From Paralcaligenes sp. KSB-10 (lineage in GTDB: Bacteria; Pseudomonadota; Gammaproteobacteria; Burkholderiales; Burkholderiaceae_B): 64,000 nt of DNA. Below the pieces are notes generated by a model. That model was not told the DNA's origin. It saw only the letters and a program-made list of their open reading frames with translations, and did not search any database. Below are positions 1-8,523 of the stretch, in pieces. Every line of letters begins with the position of its first letter. Position 1 is the first letter of the stretch. The stretch spans positions 2,170,001-2,234,000 of the forward strand of contig NZ_CP089848.1 of the NCBI RefSeq assembly GCF_021266465.1, in the 5' to 3' direction. Both the position numbers and the translations under genes were made by a program.

Positions 1-123
1 GGAGCCGCCGCCAAATGCGGAGCCCATGTCGGCGCCTTTGCCTTGCTGCAGCAAGACCAGCACGATAATAGCCAGCGACGTAATAACTTGAATCGCCAGA
101 AGAGCGGGTGACAACCATTGCAT
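1..123 (-). CDS. secG: SecG, preprotein translocase subunit (N-terminal 41 residues; cut by window edge)
   Basis: SecG is the small accessory subunit of the SecYEG inner-membrane channel. The reverse strand from 123 reads MQWLSPALLAIQVITSLAII and continues through VLVLLQQGKGADMGSAFGGG. This is the classic SecG pattern: a first hydrophobic helix (about residues 4-25), the LLQQGKGADMG motif, then a Gly-rich turn. The second helix and C-terminus lie outside the window. It starts 17 bases after the tpiA stop, matching the usual tpiA-secG pair. The frame is too short for ordinary ORF cut-offs but is unmistakable. Confidence 0.9.
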   Translation of the reverse strand, partial: MQWLSPALLAIQVITSLAIIVLVLLQQGKGADMGSAFGGGS

Positions 124-140
124 TTAAAAAACTCCGAAGC

Positions 141-893
141 CTATGCGGCCGCAATACGTAAAAATTCTTCCGCCACCAGTGACGCGCCGCCCACCAGGGC
201 GCCATCGATATCACTCATGGCAAACAGGCTGGCGGCATTGGATGCCTTGACGCTGCCGCCGTACAAAATAGGGTTCTGCCCCGCCCCTGCCGCGACCAGG
301 CTGGCACGTATGGCCGCATGCACTTCCTGGGCCTGCTCGGGCGTAGCGGTACGGCCGGTTCCTATTGCCCACACGGGTTCGTAAGCCAGTACGATTTTGG
401 CAATGGCCTGGGCGCCCAGCGCCAGCACCGGTGCCAACTGGCGGGCAATGACTGCCTGCGTTTGCCCCGACTGATGCTCAGACAGAGTTTCACCTACGCA
501 CACCACGGGCGTCAGGCCGGCCTTGACCGCCGCAGACGCCTTGTCGGCAACCTGCTGATCGGTTTCGCCGTGCAGGGAACGGCGCTCGGAGTGCCCGGCC
601 AGAACCCACCGGCATCCAAAATCGTTCAGCATGACGGCCGATACTTCACCGGTAAATGCACCCTGCGCCTGAGCGCTGAGGTCTTGCGCACCCCAGGAAA
701 CAGGGCTGCTTGCCAACGCCACGCTGGTTTGGGCCAAATACGGAAAGGGCACACATACGGCGATTTCGCCCTTGAGGGCAACAGAAGCAACGCCCGCCCG
801 CAAATCGGCCAGCAAAGAGGCGTTTGCCGCCAGGTTGCCGTGCATTTTCCAGTTGCCTATTACAAGGCGCGCTCGAGAAGGTGCTGTAGCCAT
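141..893 (-). CDS. tpiA: Triosephosphate isomerase
   Basis: Interconverts dihydroxyacetone phosphate and glyceraldehyde 3-phosphate in glycolysis and gluconeogenesis. From the ATG at 891-893 the protein is 250 residues, the normal family length. The substrate-binding GNWKMHG (N14, K16), the electrophilic His in AGHSERR (H101), the catalytic Glu in YEPVWAIGTG (E172) and the C-terminal phosphate loop YGGSVKASN/GALVGGASL are all present. The open frame runs 27 codons further upstream, but that stretch does not resemble the family, so the internal ATG is taken as the start. secG follows at once and the quinone oxidoreductase gene precedes it on the same strand. Confidence 0.97.
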   Translation of the reverse strand: MATAPSRARLVIGNWKMHGNLAANASLLADLRAGVASVALKGEIAVCVPFPYLAQTSVALASSPVSWGAQDLSAQAQGAFTGEVSAVMLNDFGCRWVLAGHSERRSLHGETDQQVADKASAAVKAGLTPVVCVGETLSEHQSGQTQAVIARQLAPVLALGAQAIAKIVLAYEPVWAIGTGRTATPEQAQEVHAAIRASLVAAGAGQNPILYGGSVKASNAASLFAMSDIDGALVGGASLVAEEFLRIAAA

Positions 894-1090
894 GTCGTCC
901 AAATACGCGGACAGGCCCCAAGGCCAATCCAAAAAATCGGGTAAACCCGGCATTGTATCCTGCCGCGAACCCAATTGCCTAATCGTTCCATTTTAGCAAG
1001 CAGCGGCAGGCTTGGAAACAGCAGGCGCGATACCGTCGCAAAGGAGCGGCCCGGGCTGCCCGCCCCCTCCCCCACGAACGCCCGCGCCAC

Positions 1091-2068
1091 CTATACCGTC
1101 AGGATGATCTTGCCGATCTGCTCCCCGGCTTCCATCATGGCGTGCGCATCGCACGCTTTTGCCAAAGGAAACGTGGCGTGCACAATAGGCTTGATTTTCC
1201 CGGCTTCCAGCAATGGCCAGACCCGCTGCCTCAAGGATTGCGCAATGGCCGCCTTGAAGGCGACCGGGCGCGGGCGCAGCGTAGAGCCTGTAACGGTCAG
1301 GCGCCGGCGCAACACCTGTCCGCAATCGATGGTGGCCTTGTTGCCGCCCAGCAGCGCAATAATCACAATGCGGCCGTCGTCGGCCAGGCAGCCCAGGTTG
1401 CGGTTGATGTAGTCGCCCGCCACCATATCCAGCACGACATCGACACCCTTGCCGCCAGTCGCCTTTTTGATTTCCTCGACATAATCCTGGGTACGGTAAT
1501 TGATGCCCAGGACAGCGCCCAGAGCTTCAACGGCGCGTGCGCGCTGATCGCTGCCCACCGTAGCGTATACCTTATTACCCAGGGCAGTGGCCAATTGAAT
1601 GGCCGTGGTGCCTATACCGCTGGCTCCGCCATGCACCAACAAGGTTTCGCCGGCCGACAATTGGCCGCGGTCGAAAACATTGCTCCAGACAGTGAAATAC
1701 GTTTCGGGCAAGCCGGCCGCCTCGATGTCGCTCAATCCCGCGGGAACCGGCAGGCACTGGGCTGCGGGGGCCGTGCAATATTCCGCGTAGCCGCCTCCGG
1801 CAATCAGTGCGCACACCTTGTCGCCCAGCTTAAAGCCGCCTGCAGCGGCGTCGCCTCCGGTAATCTCGCCCACGATCTCCAGCCCAGGCAAATCGGACGC
1901 GCCCGGCGGCGGCGCATAATTGCCCTTGCGCTGGAACACGTCGGGACGGTTGACTCCGGCAGCGGCAACCTTGATCAGCACCTCACCGGCCTTGGGCTCG
2001 GGCACAGGGCGATCAACCAGGACCAAAACCTCGGGCCCCCCTGGATGCGAAATTTCCACGGCTTTCAT
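1091..2068 (-). CDS. NAD(P)H quinone oxidoreductase, PIG3/zeta-crystallin type
   Basis: Zinc-free medium-chain dehydrogenase that reduces quinones with NAD(P)H in the cytoplasm. From the ATG at 2068 (preceded by AAGGAG five bases upstream) it has 325 residues, typical of the TIGR02824-like quinone_pig3 group. Visible are the GroES-like N-terminal half with GVNRPDVFQRKGNYAPPPG and the Rossmann signature VHGGASGIGTTAIQLA. The catalytic zinc ligands of alcohol dehydrogenases are absent. The frame extends 11 codons upstream, but the ribosome-binding site decides the start. It precedes tpiA-secG, a common Alcaligenaceae arrangement. The physiological substrate cannot be told from sequence. Confidence 0.88.
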   Translation of the reverse strand: MKAVEISHPGGPEVLVLVDRPVPEPKAGEVLIKVAAAGVNRPDVFQRKGNYAPPPGASDLPGLEIVGEITGGDAAAGGFKLGDKVCALIAGGGYAEYCTAPAAQCLPVPAGLSDIEAAGLPETYFTVWSNVFDRGQLSAGETLLVHGGASGIGTTAIQLATALGNKVYATVGSDQRARAVEALGAVLGINYRTQDYVEEIKKATGGKGVDVVLDMVAGDYINRNLGCLADDGRIVIIALLGGNKATIDCGQVLRRRLTVTGSTLRPRPVAFKAAIAQSLRQRVWPLLEAGKIKPIVHATFPLAKACDAHAMMEAGEQIGKIILTV

Positions 2069-2302
2069 GACAACTCCTTGTATGCTTGGCAAAAACGGCA
2101 TTATCGCCTATGCGGCAATAACTTCAGTCCGCGGCCTGGGACTTGCCGGACGAACGATAAAAGCCGGCGATTTCCCATACTTTTTGCGACAAAAACGCCA
2201 ATTCCGCCCACAAGCGGGTACGCATCGGCTAAACTCACGTCCTTCTGAAAGGTCGGCCTGGCACTCCCAAGCCTCAAGCGCCTTGCGGATGAACATCTCA
2301 AT

Positions 2303-2392
2303 GGAAGCGTGCCAGAGCGGTTGAATGGACTGGTCTTGAAAACCAGCGACGGGGCAACCCGTCCGTGAGTTCGAATCTCACCGCTTCCGCCA
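2303..2392 (+). tRNA. tRNA-Ser(UGA)
   Basis: Complete class II tRNA. Acceptor arms GGAAGCG (2303-2309) and CGCTTCC (2382-2388) pair, with G73 and an encoded CCA at 2390-2392. The anticodon stem CTGGT/ACCAG encloses TGA (2337-2339), the variable arm is long as expected for serine, and the T arm carries GTTCGAATC. It reads UCA and UCG/UCU by wobble. Confidence 0.97.
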
Positions 2393-2405
2393 AGAACATT
2401 TATGA

Positions 2406-3308
2406 TCACATAAAGCCCGGATTGCGCGGCAGATATTGCGTCCAGGCGCCATAGCCAGGCGACGCCATCAGCAGCATCGGAACGGTGATGCGCATGCCGC
2501 AATCGACCGCAAGGCGCAGTGCGCTGTCGCATGTGCCCGGCACGAACGCCGATATTTTCTCCGAGGGCTTGTCGGCCGCTATTTTCAACGCCGTTGCGAA
2601 GGCGCTCGCAAGGACGTCAGCCCGCGTGACCGCGAGGGGCCCGACATGCCCGCTGGGACCAATGTAAGCGTAGCCAACGCACTCGCCGCCGGCGCAGAGC
2701 ATGACACCTGTGGTCCCCGGGTCATTGAGCAGGTAGCGGTGATGCTTCTCGCGCGCGACGCCCACAGCGCGAACGTCGATCTCGGCAAGCCTTTGCATGT
2801 GCTGGTCTGTGTCGTCGATTGCCATGCTGCGCAATGGCAATCCCGGCAAACCGGCCTTCACCCGCTCACGCGCGGCGCCGAAAAAATAAACCGGCATCCT
2901 GGGGAAGAAGCCGTGCCGGATGTAGAGGCCCTGCGACACACGGTTGAAGGCAAAAGTAATCAATGCCTTGTGATCCGCTCTCGATTTCCGGGCGTGCTCC
3001 AAGCTCAGTTTCAATAGCTCGTTCCCGATGCCGCGACCCTGTTGGGAGGGATCGACGAATAGCTGAGCGAGAAACCAGACATTTCCGCACACCCAACTCC
3101 AGGCAAAACCGAGAATGTCGCCGCCGTCCTGCGCGATCCATAGGCCGCCGGGGTCGTCCTTGAGCGAGAACAGCTGAAAGTTGGGCGGGCTCGGAGTCGC
3201 CATCGAGCCAAAGCCATGACGCTCGGTAAGGTCGTTGATACTGGCAACAACCAGCGCCTCGGTCGTCGCCAAATCTTGCGCCTGGGCGGGCCTGTAGATG
3301 AGTGACAT
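2406..3308 (-). CDS. GNAT-family N-acetyltransferase with tandem GNAT-like halves
   Basis: Predicted acetyl-CoA-dependent acyltransferase of unknown substrate, 300 residues. The N-terminal half (about 1-160) has the acetyl-CoA binding motif A, QLFVDPSQQGRGIGNELL, followed by the ALITFAFNRVSQGLYIRHGF motif B region. The C-terminal half (about 165-295) looks like a second, degenerate GNAT fold lacking the QxxGxG/A loop. AAGGAG seven bases before the ATG supports the start. It lies 13 bases from the tRNA-Ser(UGA) 3' end in convergent orientation, with no functional partner. Annotation beyond GNAT would be a guess. Confidence 0.8.
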   Translation of the reverse strand: MSLIYRPAQAQDLATTEALVVASINDLTERHGFGSMATPSPPNFQLFSLKDDPGGLWIAQDGGDILGFAWSWVCGNVWFLAQLFVDPSQQGRGIGNELLKLSLEHARKSRADHKALITFAFNRVSQGLYIRHGFFPRMPVYFFGAARERVKAGLPGLPLRSMAIDDTDQHMQRLAEIDVRAVGVAREKHHRYLLNDPGTTGVMLCAGGECVGYAYIGPSGHVGPLAVTRADVLASAFATALKIAADKPSEKISAFVPGTCDSALRLAVDCGMRITVPMLLMASPGYGAWTQYLPRNPGFM

Positions 3309-3515
3309 TGGGCAACTCCTTCAGAGGAACCTTTTAGACAGGTCATGGCGCCTTTTGGCGCCGCGCCGCCTGGTCTTTTATGTTATACCCCCACACCCCG
3401 TCTCGAAAAACAATCAGTTGCACCAAGAGTGTCGCGAGGACAAACCTCTTTTCCTATGGTCGCCCTGGCGAAAACCCCACCAAACGGCGCGCACCATCCC
3501 GGCCGATATCCAAGT

Positions 3516-3528
3516 TCCATAATATGGA
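3516..3528 (+). promoter_or_regulatory. Palindromic operator candidate 1 (6-1-6)
   Basis: TCCATA-A-TATGGA is a perfect inverted repeat about 18 bases upstream of the TTGACA hexamer. A/T-centred 13-17 bp palindromes of this form are typical of IclR-family and some other HTH regulators. The regulator is not in this window. Confidence 0.5.
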
Positions 3529-3545
3529 CAAAAACAAGGAGCATA

Positions 3546-3575
3546 TTGACAAGAATACACCTTGATCCCTAAACT
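3546..3575 (+). promoter_or_regulatory. Candidate sigma-70 promoter for the PPC-domain gene
   Basis: A perfect -35 hexamer TTGACA (3546-3551) is followed after 18 bases by TAAACT (3570-3575), four of six matches to TATAAT. It sits between the two palindromes, so operator 1 would lie upstream of -35 and operator 2 downstream of the start site. Confidence 0.5.
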
Positions 3576-3612
3576 GGTTCCAGCAACAATCAAGCGGGTT
3601 TAACCGCCAAAA

Positions 3613-3629
3613 GGTTCATATTATGAACC
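3613..3629 (+). promoter_or_regulatory. Palindromic operator candidate 2 (8-1-8)
   Basis: GGTTCATA-T-TATGAACC is a perfect 17-base palindrome some 35 bases downstream of the predicted transcription start and 57 bases before the PPC-domain ATG. That is a natural place for a repressor to block elongation. It shares the CATA/TATG core with operator 1, suggesting the same protein binds both. Confidence 0.55.
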
Positions 3630-3686
3630 AACAATCAAACGGACGAGGCATGCAGCACGACACGATTTCAAGGCGGGTAGACCGGG

Positions 3687-4598
3687 ATGCGGCGCATGCG
3701 TCATATTGAGCACCCAGGCCCGGTCGCGGCCGAGCGGCTGCAGTGCATAGACGGCAAGGTCGATATCGTGGAACTCGTACTCGGCGCGGGCCAGCCATTG
3801 ATGGCCGCTGCCACGCAGGCCCTGTCCGCGCTCGGGGCAAGCAGCGCCGTGCTGACGCTTCATGACGGCGCCCTGGATCCTTTCGCCTATGTGCTGCCCG
3901 CCATGTCCGACTCGCCCGAACACGCGGTCTATTACAGCAAACGCTACGATGCCCCACCGGGTCAAACGCATATCCAGGCCGGCTGCATAACCTATGGCCT
4001 GCGCGATCACGCCCCATGGCTGCATTGCCATGCCCTCTGGAACGAGGCGGACGGGACACAGCGCTGCGGCCATATTCTGCCCGACGACGCTATTCTCTCG
4101 ACCCCATTGCACGCCACGGCCGCACTGATACGCGGCGTGGATTTTGTCGTGGCGGCCGATGCCGAAACAAATTTTTCGCTGTTCCAGCCGCAGTTGCAGG
4201 CGCAGCCACAGGGCTTGCCGGCGCCCGAACCGGAGCTTATGCCCGGTTCGTCGGCAAACGGCGTAAGCGCATTCGTGCTGCGTGTCCGGCCAAACCAGGA
4301 TTTCTGCACCGCCCTGGAAACCATATGTACGGAGCGCGGCATCCGGCGCGCCATTGTGCGCGGAGGCGTAGGCAGCCTGGTTGGAGCCGCATTCGACGAT
4401 GGACGCACGGTTGCCCCCATTGCCACCGAAGTATTCATCCAGCGGGGCATAGTCGAACCTGGCGCCGACGGTGCGGCGCAAGCCACTGTCGATGTTGTGA
4501 TGGTCGACTACACCGGAGCCACCACGCAAGGGCGCCTGCTCCGCGGCGCCAATGCGGTGCTCGTCACCTTCGAACTCGTCGTCGAACCGCTGCCGTAG
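3687..4598 (+). CDS. Tandem PPC (DUF296) domain protein
   Basis: Protein of 303 residues made of two PPC/DUF296 domains, about residues 25-155 and 185-300. PPC domains occur in plant AT-hook proteins and as bacterial stand-alone trimers with a metal site. The first copy keeps the putative metal ligands HCHALW and the following CGHIL (HxH...GH pattern). In the second copy the equivalent segment reads TTQGRLLRGAN, so the ligands are gone. Biochemical role unknown. The ATG at 3687 is used, though the ATG at 3696 (MRHIEHPGP) is equally plausible. Its TAG stop lies inside a dispersed repeat beginning at 4595. The upstream palindromes suggest regulation by a dedicated transcription factor. Confidence 0.72.
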   Translation: MRRMRHIEHPGPVAAERLQCIDGKVDIVELVLGAGQPLMAAATQALSALGASSAVLTLHDGALDPFAYVLPAMSDSPEHAVYYSKRYDAPPGQTHIQAGCITYGLRDHAPWLHCHALWNEADGTQRCGHILPDDAILSTPLHATAALIRGVDFVVAADAETNFSLFQPQLQAQPQGLPAPEPELMPGSSANGVSAFVLRVRPNQDFCTALETICTERGIRRAIVRGGVGSLVGAAFDDGRTVAPIATEVFIQRGIVEPGADGAAQATVDVVMVDYTGATTQGRLLRGANAVLVTFELVVEPLP

Positions 4599-4666
4599 GG
4601 GCAAGCCTTGTGCCCGCCCGTCCAGGCCAAGGCATAAACCTCGGGTGACAACAAGCCCCCCCTACG
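4595..4666. repeat. GTAG-type REP pair (inverted)
   Basis: Two inverted copies of the dispersed repeat: 4595-4619 (GTAGGGGCAAGCCTTGTGCC...) and, on the other strand, 4643-4665 (GTAGGGGGGGCTTGTTGTCA...). Each has a GTAG head followed by a G-rich/C-rich imperfect hairpin. The head supplies the stop codon (4596-4598) of the PPC-domain gene. Confidence 0.75.
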
Positions 4667-4717
4667 CAAGCGATACATGCCGCTGCAGCGGCCGTCCATC
4701 GCAAATCCCCCTGTTAT

Positions 4718-4734
4718 TTGAAATAAAATTTCAA
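4718..4734. promoter_or_regulatory. Perfect 7-3-7 inverted repeat upstream of tRNA-Leu
   Basis: TTGAAAT-AAA-ATTTCAA ends 44 bases before the tRNA-Leu gene, in an A/T-rich patch where its promoter or upstream element should be. It could be a promoter-associated binding site or simply part of an AT-rich upstream element. Function not established. Confidence 0.3.
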
Positions 4735-4778
4735 AACCCACAGCAGGAAACAGCAGTTCATGTAACAATCACGTCCGC

Positions 4779-4864
4779 GCACCCATGGCGGAATTGGTAG
4801 ACGCAAGAGACTTAAAATCTCTCGATCATTGATCGTGCCGGTTCGATTCCGGCTGGGTGCACCA
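4779..4864 (+). tRNA. tRNA-Leu(UAA)
   Basis: Complete class II tRNA: GCACCCA (4779-4785) pairs with TGGGTGC (4854-4860), A73, encoded CCA at 4862-4864. The anticodon stem AGAGA/TCTCT holds the loop CTTAAAA with anticodon TAA (4813-4815). The variable arm TCGATCATTGATCG is long, and the T loop has GGTTCGATTCC. Confidence 0.97.
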
Positions 4865-4865
4865 T

Positions 4866-4895
4866 AAAAAAACGACATCCACGGATGTCGTTTTT
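4866..4895. terminator. Bidirectional intrinsic terminator
   Basis: Perfect hairpin ACGACATCC-AC-GGATGTCGT flanked by an A run on one side and a T run on the other. It can end tRNA-Leu transcription rightward and pnp transcription leftward. Confidence 0.85.
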
Positions 4896-5006
4896 CATAT
4901 ACAAGGCACCGATTGCAGTCAGGCGGGGCCGAAGGCCGCCACCCACTGCAATAACCGGGGCGCCAGATAAGCAATACTGGCGCCGCGGCGTATTGCGCCG
5001 GCGTAA

Positions 5007-7160
5007 TCAGGCCGCGGTTTCAGGAGCAGCCACCGGACCTTGCGGGCCGCCTTGGGCTTCGATACCGCCAATAGCCTTCATGGACAGACGCAGCCTACCC
5101 TTGTCATCGGCTTCGATAACCTTGATACGCACGGTCTGGCCGACTTTCAGCACGTCATTGATATTGGCGATGCGATAGTTGGCGATTTCAGAGATATGCA
5201 GCAAGCCGTCGCGACCAGGCAGAACCTGGACAATCGCGCCGAAATCCAGCAGACGCAGCACAGGGCCTTCGTATTCCTGACCGACTTCGACATCGGCAGT
5301 CAGTTCCTTGATGCGGCGCTCGGCATCCCTGGCGCGATCGAGATCGGCGCTGGAAATGGTAATGGTGCCGTCGTCGCCGATATCGATTTGCGTGCCGGTT
5401 TCTTCGGTCAGCGCACGAATGGTCGCACCGCCCTTGCCGATGACGTCGCGGATTTTCTCGGGATTGATCTTGACCGTCAGCATGCGCGGAGCGAACTCCG
5501 ACAGCTCGGTGCGCGAACCTTCGAGGGCAGCCTTCATCTTTTCAAGGATATGCAAACGGCCTTCGCGGGCCTGGGCCAGCGCAACCTGCATGATTTCCTT
5601 GGTAATGCCCTGGATCTTGATATCCATTTGCAGGGCGGTAATGCCTTGCACGGTACCGGCCACTTTGAAGTCCATATCGCCCAGGTGATCTTCGTCGCCC
5701 AGGATATCGGTCAGTACGGCGAACTTGCCGCCGTCCTTGATCAGGCCCATGGCCACGCCGGCCACGTGATCCTTGACGGGAACACCAGCGTCCATCATGG
5801 CAAGCGAACCGCCGCATACCGACGCCATGGAAGACGAACCATTGGACTCGGTGATTTCGGAAACCAGGCGGATCGTGTACTGGAAATCGGGAGCGTCGGG
5901 CAACAGGGAGATCAACGAACGCTTGGCCAGGCGGCCGTGGCCGATTTCACGGCGCTTGGGTACGCCGAAACGGCCGGTTTCGCCTGTGGCAAACGGGGGC
6001 ATGTTGTAGTGCATCATGAAGCGGTCGCGGGATTCGCCCATGATCGAATCGATGATTTGCTCGTCCTGCTTGGTGCCCAAAGTGGCCACCACCAAAGCCT
6101 GTGTTTCACCACGGGTGAACAAAGCGCTGCCGTGCGCACGAGGCAGCACGCCCAGACGGATGCTGATGGGACGCACCGTACGGGTATCGCGGCCGTCAAT
6201 GCGGGCTTCGCCGTTCAGGATCTGGCCGCGTACGATTTTGGCTTCGAGGTCGAACAGGATATTGTCGACTTCAACGCTGTCGGGCTGGGCTTCGCCTTTG
6301 GCTGTGGCGTGTTCCAGCAGTTTGGCCTTGACGCTGGCGTATACGTCGCGCAACTGGGTAGTGCGGCCCTGCTTGTCGCGAACCTGATAAGCGGCCTGCA
6401 GGCCGGCCTGAGCGGCGGCGCTCACGGCGGTAATCAGCGCTTCGTTCTTGGGTGCCGCCTGCCAATCCCATTCGGGTTTGCCGGCTTCGCCGACCAGATC
6501 GTGGATGGCATTGATCACTGTCTGCATTTGTTCGTGGCCATATACGACCCCGCCCAGCATGACTTCCTCGGACAATTGCCGTGCTTCGGATTCGACCATG
6601 AGCACGGCGGCTTCGGTGCCGGCCACCACCAGATTCATCTGCGACTCTTTCAATTGCGAGGTCGTGGGATTGGTGATGTACTGATTGTCGATATAGCCCA
6701 CCCGTGCCGCGCCGATAGGGCCATTGAAGGGGATGCCGGAAATCGCCAATGCGGCCGACGCGCCAATCATGGCAGCGATGTCGGGGTCGATTTCGGGGTT
6801 GACCGACAAGGTATGAATAATGACCTGAACGTCGTTATAGAACCCTTCGGGAAACAGAGGGCGCAAAGGCCGGTCGATCAGGCGCGAAGTGAGGGTCTCT
6901 TTTTCGGAGGGCTTGCCTTCGCGTTTGAAAAATCCGCCCGGAATGCGGCCAGCCGCATAGGTTTTTTCAATGTAATCGACTGTCAGGGGGAAAAAATCCT
7001 GGCCAGGCTTGGCTTTTTTTGCCGCGACGACCGTCGCCAGCACAACCGTATCTTCAATGGAAACCAGCACCGCGCCCCCAGCCTGGCGAGCAATCTCGCC
7101 CGTTTCAAGCACTACTGTGTGCTGGCCGTACTGAAACGATTTCGTCACTTTATTAAACAT
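5007..7160 (-). CDS. pnp: Polyribonucleotide nucleotidyltransferase (PNPase)
   Basis: 3'-5' phosphorolytic exoribonuclease and degradosome component. The 717-residue length is normal. Domain order: RNase PH 1 (about 10-145), alpha-helical linker, RNase PH 2 (about 320-550) with the motif [20 protein letters not shown] and the catalytic [12 protein letters not shown], then KH (about 555-615, [17 protein letters not shown]) and S1 (about 620-690, [18 protein letters not shown]). AAGGA nine bases before the ATG supports the start. It follows rpsO across a terminator-like hairpin, the usual rpsO-pnp layout in which PNPase and RNase III autoregulate the messenger. Confidence 0.98.
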   Translation of the reverse strand: MFNKVTKSFQYGQHTVVLETGEIARQAGGAVLVSIEDTVVLATVVAAKKAKPGQDFFPLTVDYIEKTYAAGRIPGGFFKREGKPSEKETLTSRLIDRPLRPLFPEGFYNDVQVIIHTLSVNPEIDPDIAAMIGASAALAISGIPFNGPIGAARVGYIDNQYITNPTTSQLKESQMNLVVAGTEAAVLMVESEARQLSEEVMLGGVVYGHEQMQTVINAIHDLVGEAGKPEWDWQAAPKNEALITAVSAAAQAGLQAAYQVRDKQGRTTQLRDVYASVKAKLLEHATAKGEAQPDSVEVDNILFDLEAKIVRGQILNGEARIDGRDTRTVRPISIRLGVLPRAHGSALFTRGETQALVVATLGTKQDEQIIDSIMGESRDRFMMHYNMPPFATGETGRFGVPKRREIGHGRLAKRSLISLLPDAPDFQYTIRLVSEITESNGSSSMASVCGGSLAMMDAGVPVKDHVAGVAMGLIKDGGKFAVLTDILGDEDHLGDMDFKVAGTVQGITALQMDIKIQGITKEIMQVALAQAREGRLHILEKMKAALEGSRTELSEFAPRMLTVKINPEKIRDVIGKGGATIRALTEETGTQIDIGDDGTITISSADLDRARDAERRIKELTADVEVGQEYEGPVLRLLDFGAIVQVLPGRDGLLHISEIANYRIANINDVLKVGQTVRIKVIEADDKGRLRLSMKAIGGIEAQGGPQGPVAAPETAA

Positions 7161-7179
7161 TACGGAATATCCTTACAAT

Positions 7180-7225
7180 AAAAAAACCGTGGCCACCGCG
7201 AATTGTCATCGCAGCGCCCACGGTT
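7180..7225 (-). terminator. rpsO-pnp intercistronic hairpin with U tract
   Basis: Read leftward, AACCGTGG (7224-7217) pairs with CCACGGTT (7193-7186) around a 24-base apical region, then a run of T. It resembles the rpsO terminator found between rpsO and pnp in other proteobacteria. It lies just upstream of the pnp ribosome-binding site and could also serve RNase III processing. Confidence 0.65.
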
Positions 7226-7251
7226 GCATCATGGGGAGCCAGCCCCGAGTA

Positions 7252-7521
7252 TCACTTACGCAGACCGAGCTTTTCGATCAACGAACGATACGACTCGGGA
7301 CTGCGGCCTTTGAGGTAATCGAGCAATTTGCGACGGCGGCTGACCATGCGCAGCAGACCACGACGCGAGTGGTGGTCTTTCATGTGAGCCTTGAAGTGGC
7401 CGGTCAATTCATTGATGCGGGCCGTAAGCAGCGCCACTTGTACTTCGGGGGAACCCGTATCGCCTTGGGCACGTTGGTATTGTGCAACGATATCGGTTTT
7501 TTTGATGTCAGCAACAGACAT
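7252..7521 (-). CDS. rpsO: Ribosomal protein S15
   Basis: Small-subunit protein that binds 16S rRNA helices 20-22. From the ATG at 7521 it has the standard 89 residues, with the conserved [17 protein letters not shown] and [21 protein letters not shown] segments. AGAGG seven bases upstream fits this ATG rather than the TTG two codons earlier. It precedes pnp. Confidence 0.98.
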   Translation of the reverse strand: MSVADIKKTDIVAQYQRAQGDTGSPEVQVALLTARINELTGHFKAHMKDHHSRRGLLRMVSRRRKLLDYLKGRSPESYRSLIEKLGLRK

Positions 7522-7862
7522 TATCAAGCCTCTTTAACGAGCGACAGAGCCGAGGTGCCCTGACGTGATGTTTATGAAAATATGATCCAGCTTCGGCGAA
7601 AGCCACGGTTACAAAGATACCGTTCCGCCGGGAAGCTGCCGCATTATAGCGGATTGGCAAGATGTTTGCGGGGTACGGGGTGTAATAGGGGCGAAATCAC
7701 CAAGGAACCATACCCCGCATCCGGCTGTCTTATTCCTAGAGACTTTTCAGCTACAGTAATGACTTTCTCCGGCCAAATCCCCTGCCTGGGCTTTTCTGCA
7801 TTAGCCCGGGTTCCATAATTGATTTGGCCTTATGCGCATACATCGCTACTCAGGAGCTCTTC
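7522..7862. other. Intergenic region, 341 bp, rpsO promoter side
   Basis: Divergent spacer between rpsO (leftward) and a lipoprotein gene (rightward). Read leftward, TATAAT occurs at 7648-7643 and is the best -10 for rpsO-pnp, though the expected -35 is poor. AGGAG at 7851 is the lipoprotein ribosome-binding site. A 78-codon frame at 7582-7818 has no recognisable protein character and is not called. Confidence 0.5.
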
Positions 7863-8402
7863 ATGGTCTCGAATATTCGTCATGCCACATCGGGCCGCTG
7901 GCTTCGCGCCAGCCTGGCTATTGCCGCGCTGGGCGTGCTGGCCGCCTGCTCCAGCATGAGCGACCTCCCCTCCGGCACTCCGCTGGCCCAGATCCAGGCC
8001 AAATACGGACGACCCAGTTTTTCCTGCCCGGAACCCAACGGCGGCCAGCATCTTGTCTGGTCCCAGCAACCCTTTGGGCAGTATGCCTGGGGCGTGCATG
8101 TCGACAGCGCCGGCCAGACCGATCAGGTCCAGTCCTTGCTGACCGATGAGCACTTCCAGCTTCTGGGCAAAGGCACCTGGACCCAGCAGCAAGTTCTTTG
8201 CGAATTCGGGCCACCCGCGGTAAAAGACAGAGTAGGCTTGCCCTCGTCCGACCAGTTGGTCTGGAGCTACCGATACCGCCAGGCCAAATCGTGGAATTCG
8301 CTCATGTACGTGTACTTCGGCCACGATGGTTCGCACGTCATCCGCTTCCATCCTGGCCCCGACCCGATGTTCGACGACCACGACCAATCGTCGTTCCGGT
8401 AA
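7863..8402 (+). CDS. Lipoprotein with two BamE/SmpA-like repeats
   Basis: Predicted lipoprotein of 179 residues. The N-terminus has Arg residues, a hydrophobic stretch (ASLAIAALGV) and the lipobox LAAC, with Cys at about residue 24; Ser at +2 predicts sorting to the outer membrane. Two segments resemble the BamE/SmpA pattern: PSGTPLAQIQAKYGRPS (about 29-45) and GTWTQQQVLCEFGPPAVK (about 104-121), each followed by Trp/Tyr-rich beta strands. Function unknown; homologues are annotated only as putative lipoproteins. AGGAG upstream supports the ATG at 7863 over the ATG 13 codons earlier. Confidence 0.75.
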   Translation: MVSNIRHATSGRWLRASLAIAALGVLAACSSMSDLPSGTPLAQIQAKYGRPSFSCPEPNGGQHLVWSQQPFGQYAWGVHVDSAGQTDQVQSLLTDEHFQLLGKGTWTQQQVLCEFGPPAVKDRVGLPSSDQLVWSYRYRQAKSWNSLMYVYFGHDGSHVIRFHPGPDPMFDDHDQSSFR

Positions 8403-8440
8403 AAAACAGGCGTAAAGCGGGCGGGAGGCATTGCTTTTGC

Positions 8441-8517
8441 GTAGGGGTCACCGTAGGTCGGCCCTGGCGGTCGCCTGCGATGCGCCCCAGCATGGGTGCC
8501 CACAAAGAGCCCCCTAG
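8441..8517. repeat. GTAG-type REP pair (inverted, divergent copy)
   Basis: Left copy begins GTAGGGGTCACC at 8441 and runs into GGCGGTCGCC. The right copy at 8494-8517 reads, on the opposite strand, CTAGGGGGCTCTTTGTGGGC. It lies between the lipoprotein gene and pssA, seven bases from the pssA stop codon. Confidence 0.6.
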
Positions 8518-8523
8518 CTTTTG

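Larger units (their letters stand above)
3309..3686. other. Divergent intergenic region, 378 bp, with operators and a promoter
   Basis: Region between the GNAT gene (leftward) and the PPC-domain gene (rightward). It holds two perfect palindromes and a good sigma-70-like promoter, listed separately, plus a 28-codon reading frame starting at 3623. No longer coding frame looks real. Confidence 0.6.

Noticed and set aside
1025-1095. Possible further REP copy at the 3' end of the quinone oxidoreductase gene
   Set aside because: GC-rich sequence with a TAG stop, but neither the GTAGG head nor the CTTGT loop hairpin is recognisable.
7582-7818. 78-codon frame upstream of the lipoprotein gene
   Set aside because: No start signal or protein-like composition; overlaps the rpsO promoter region.
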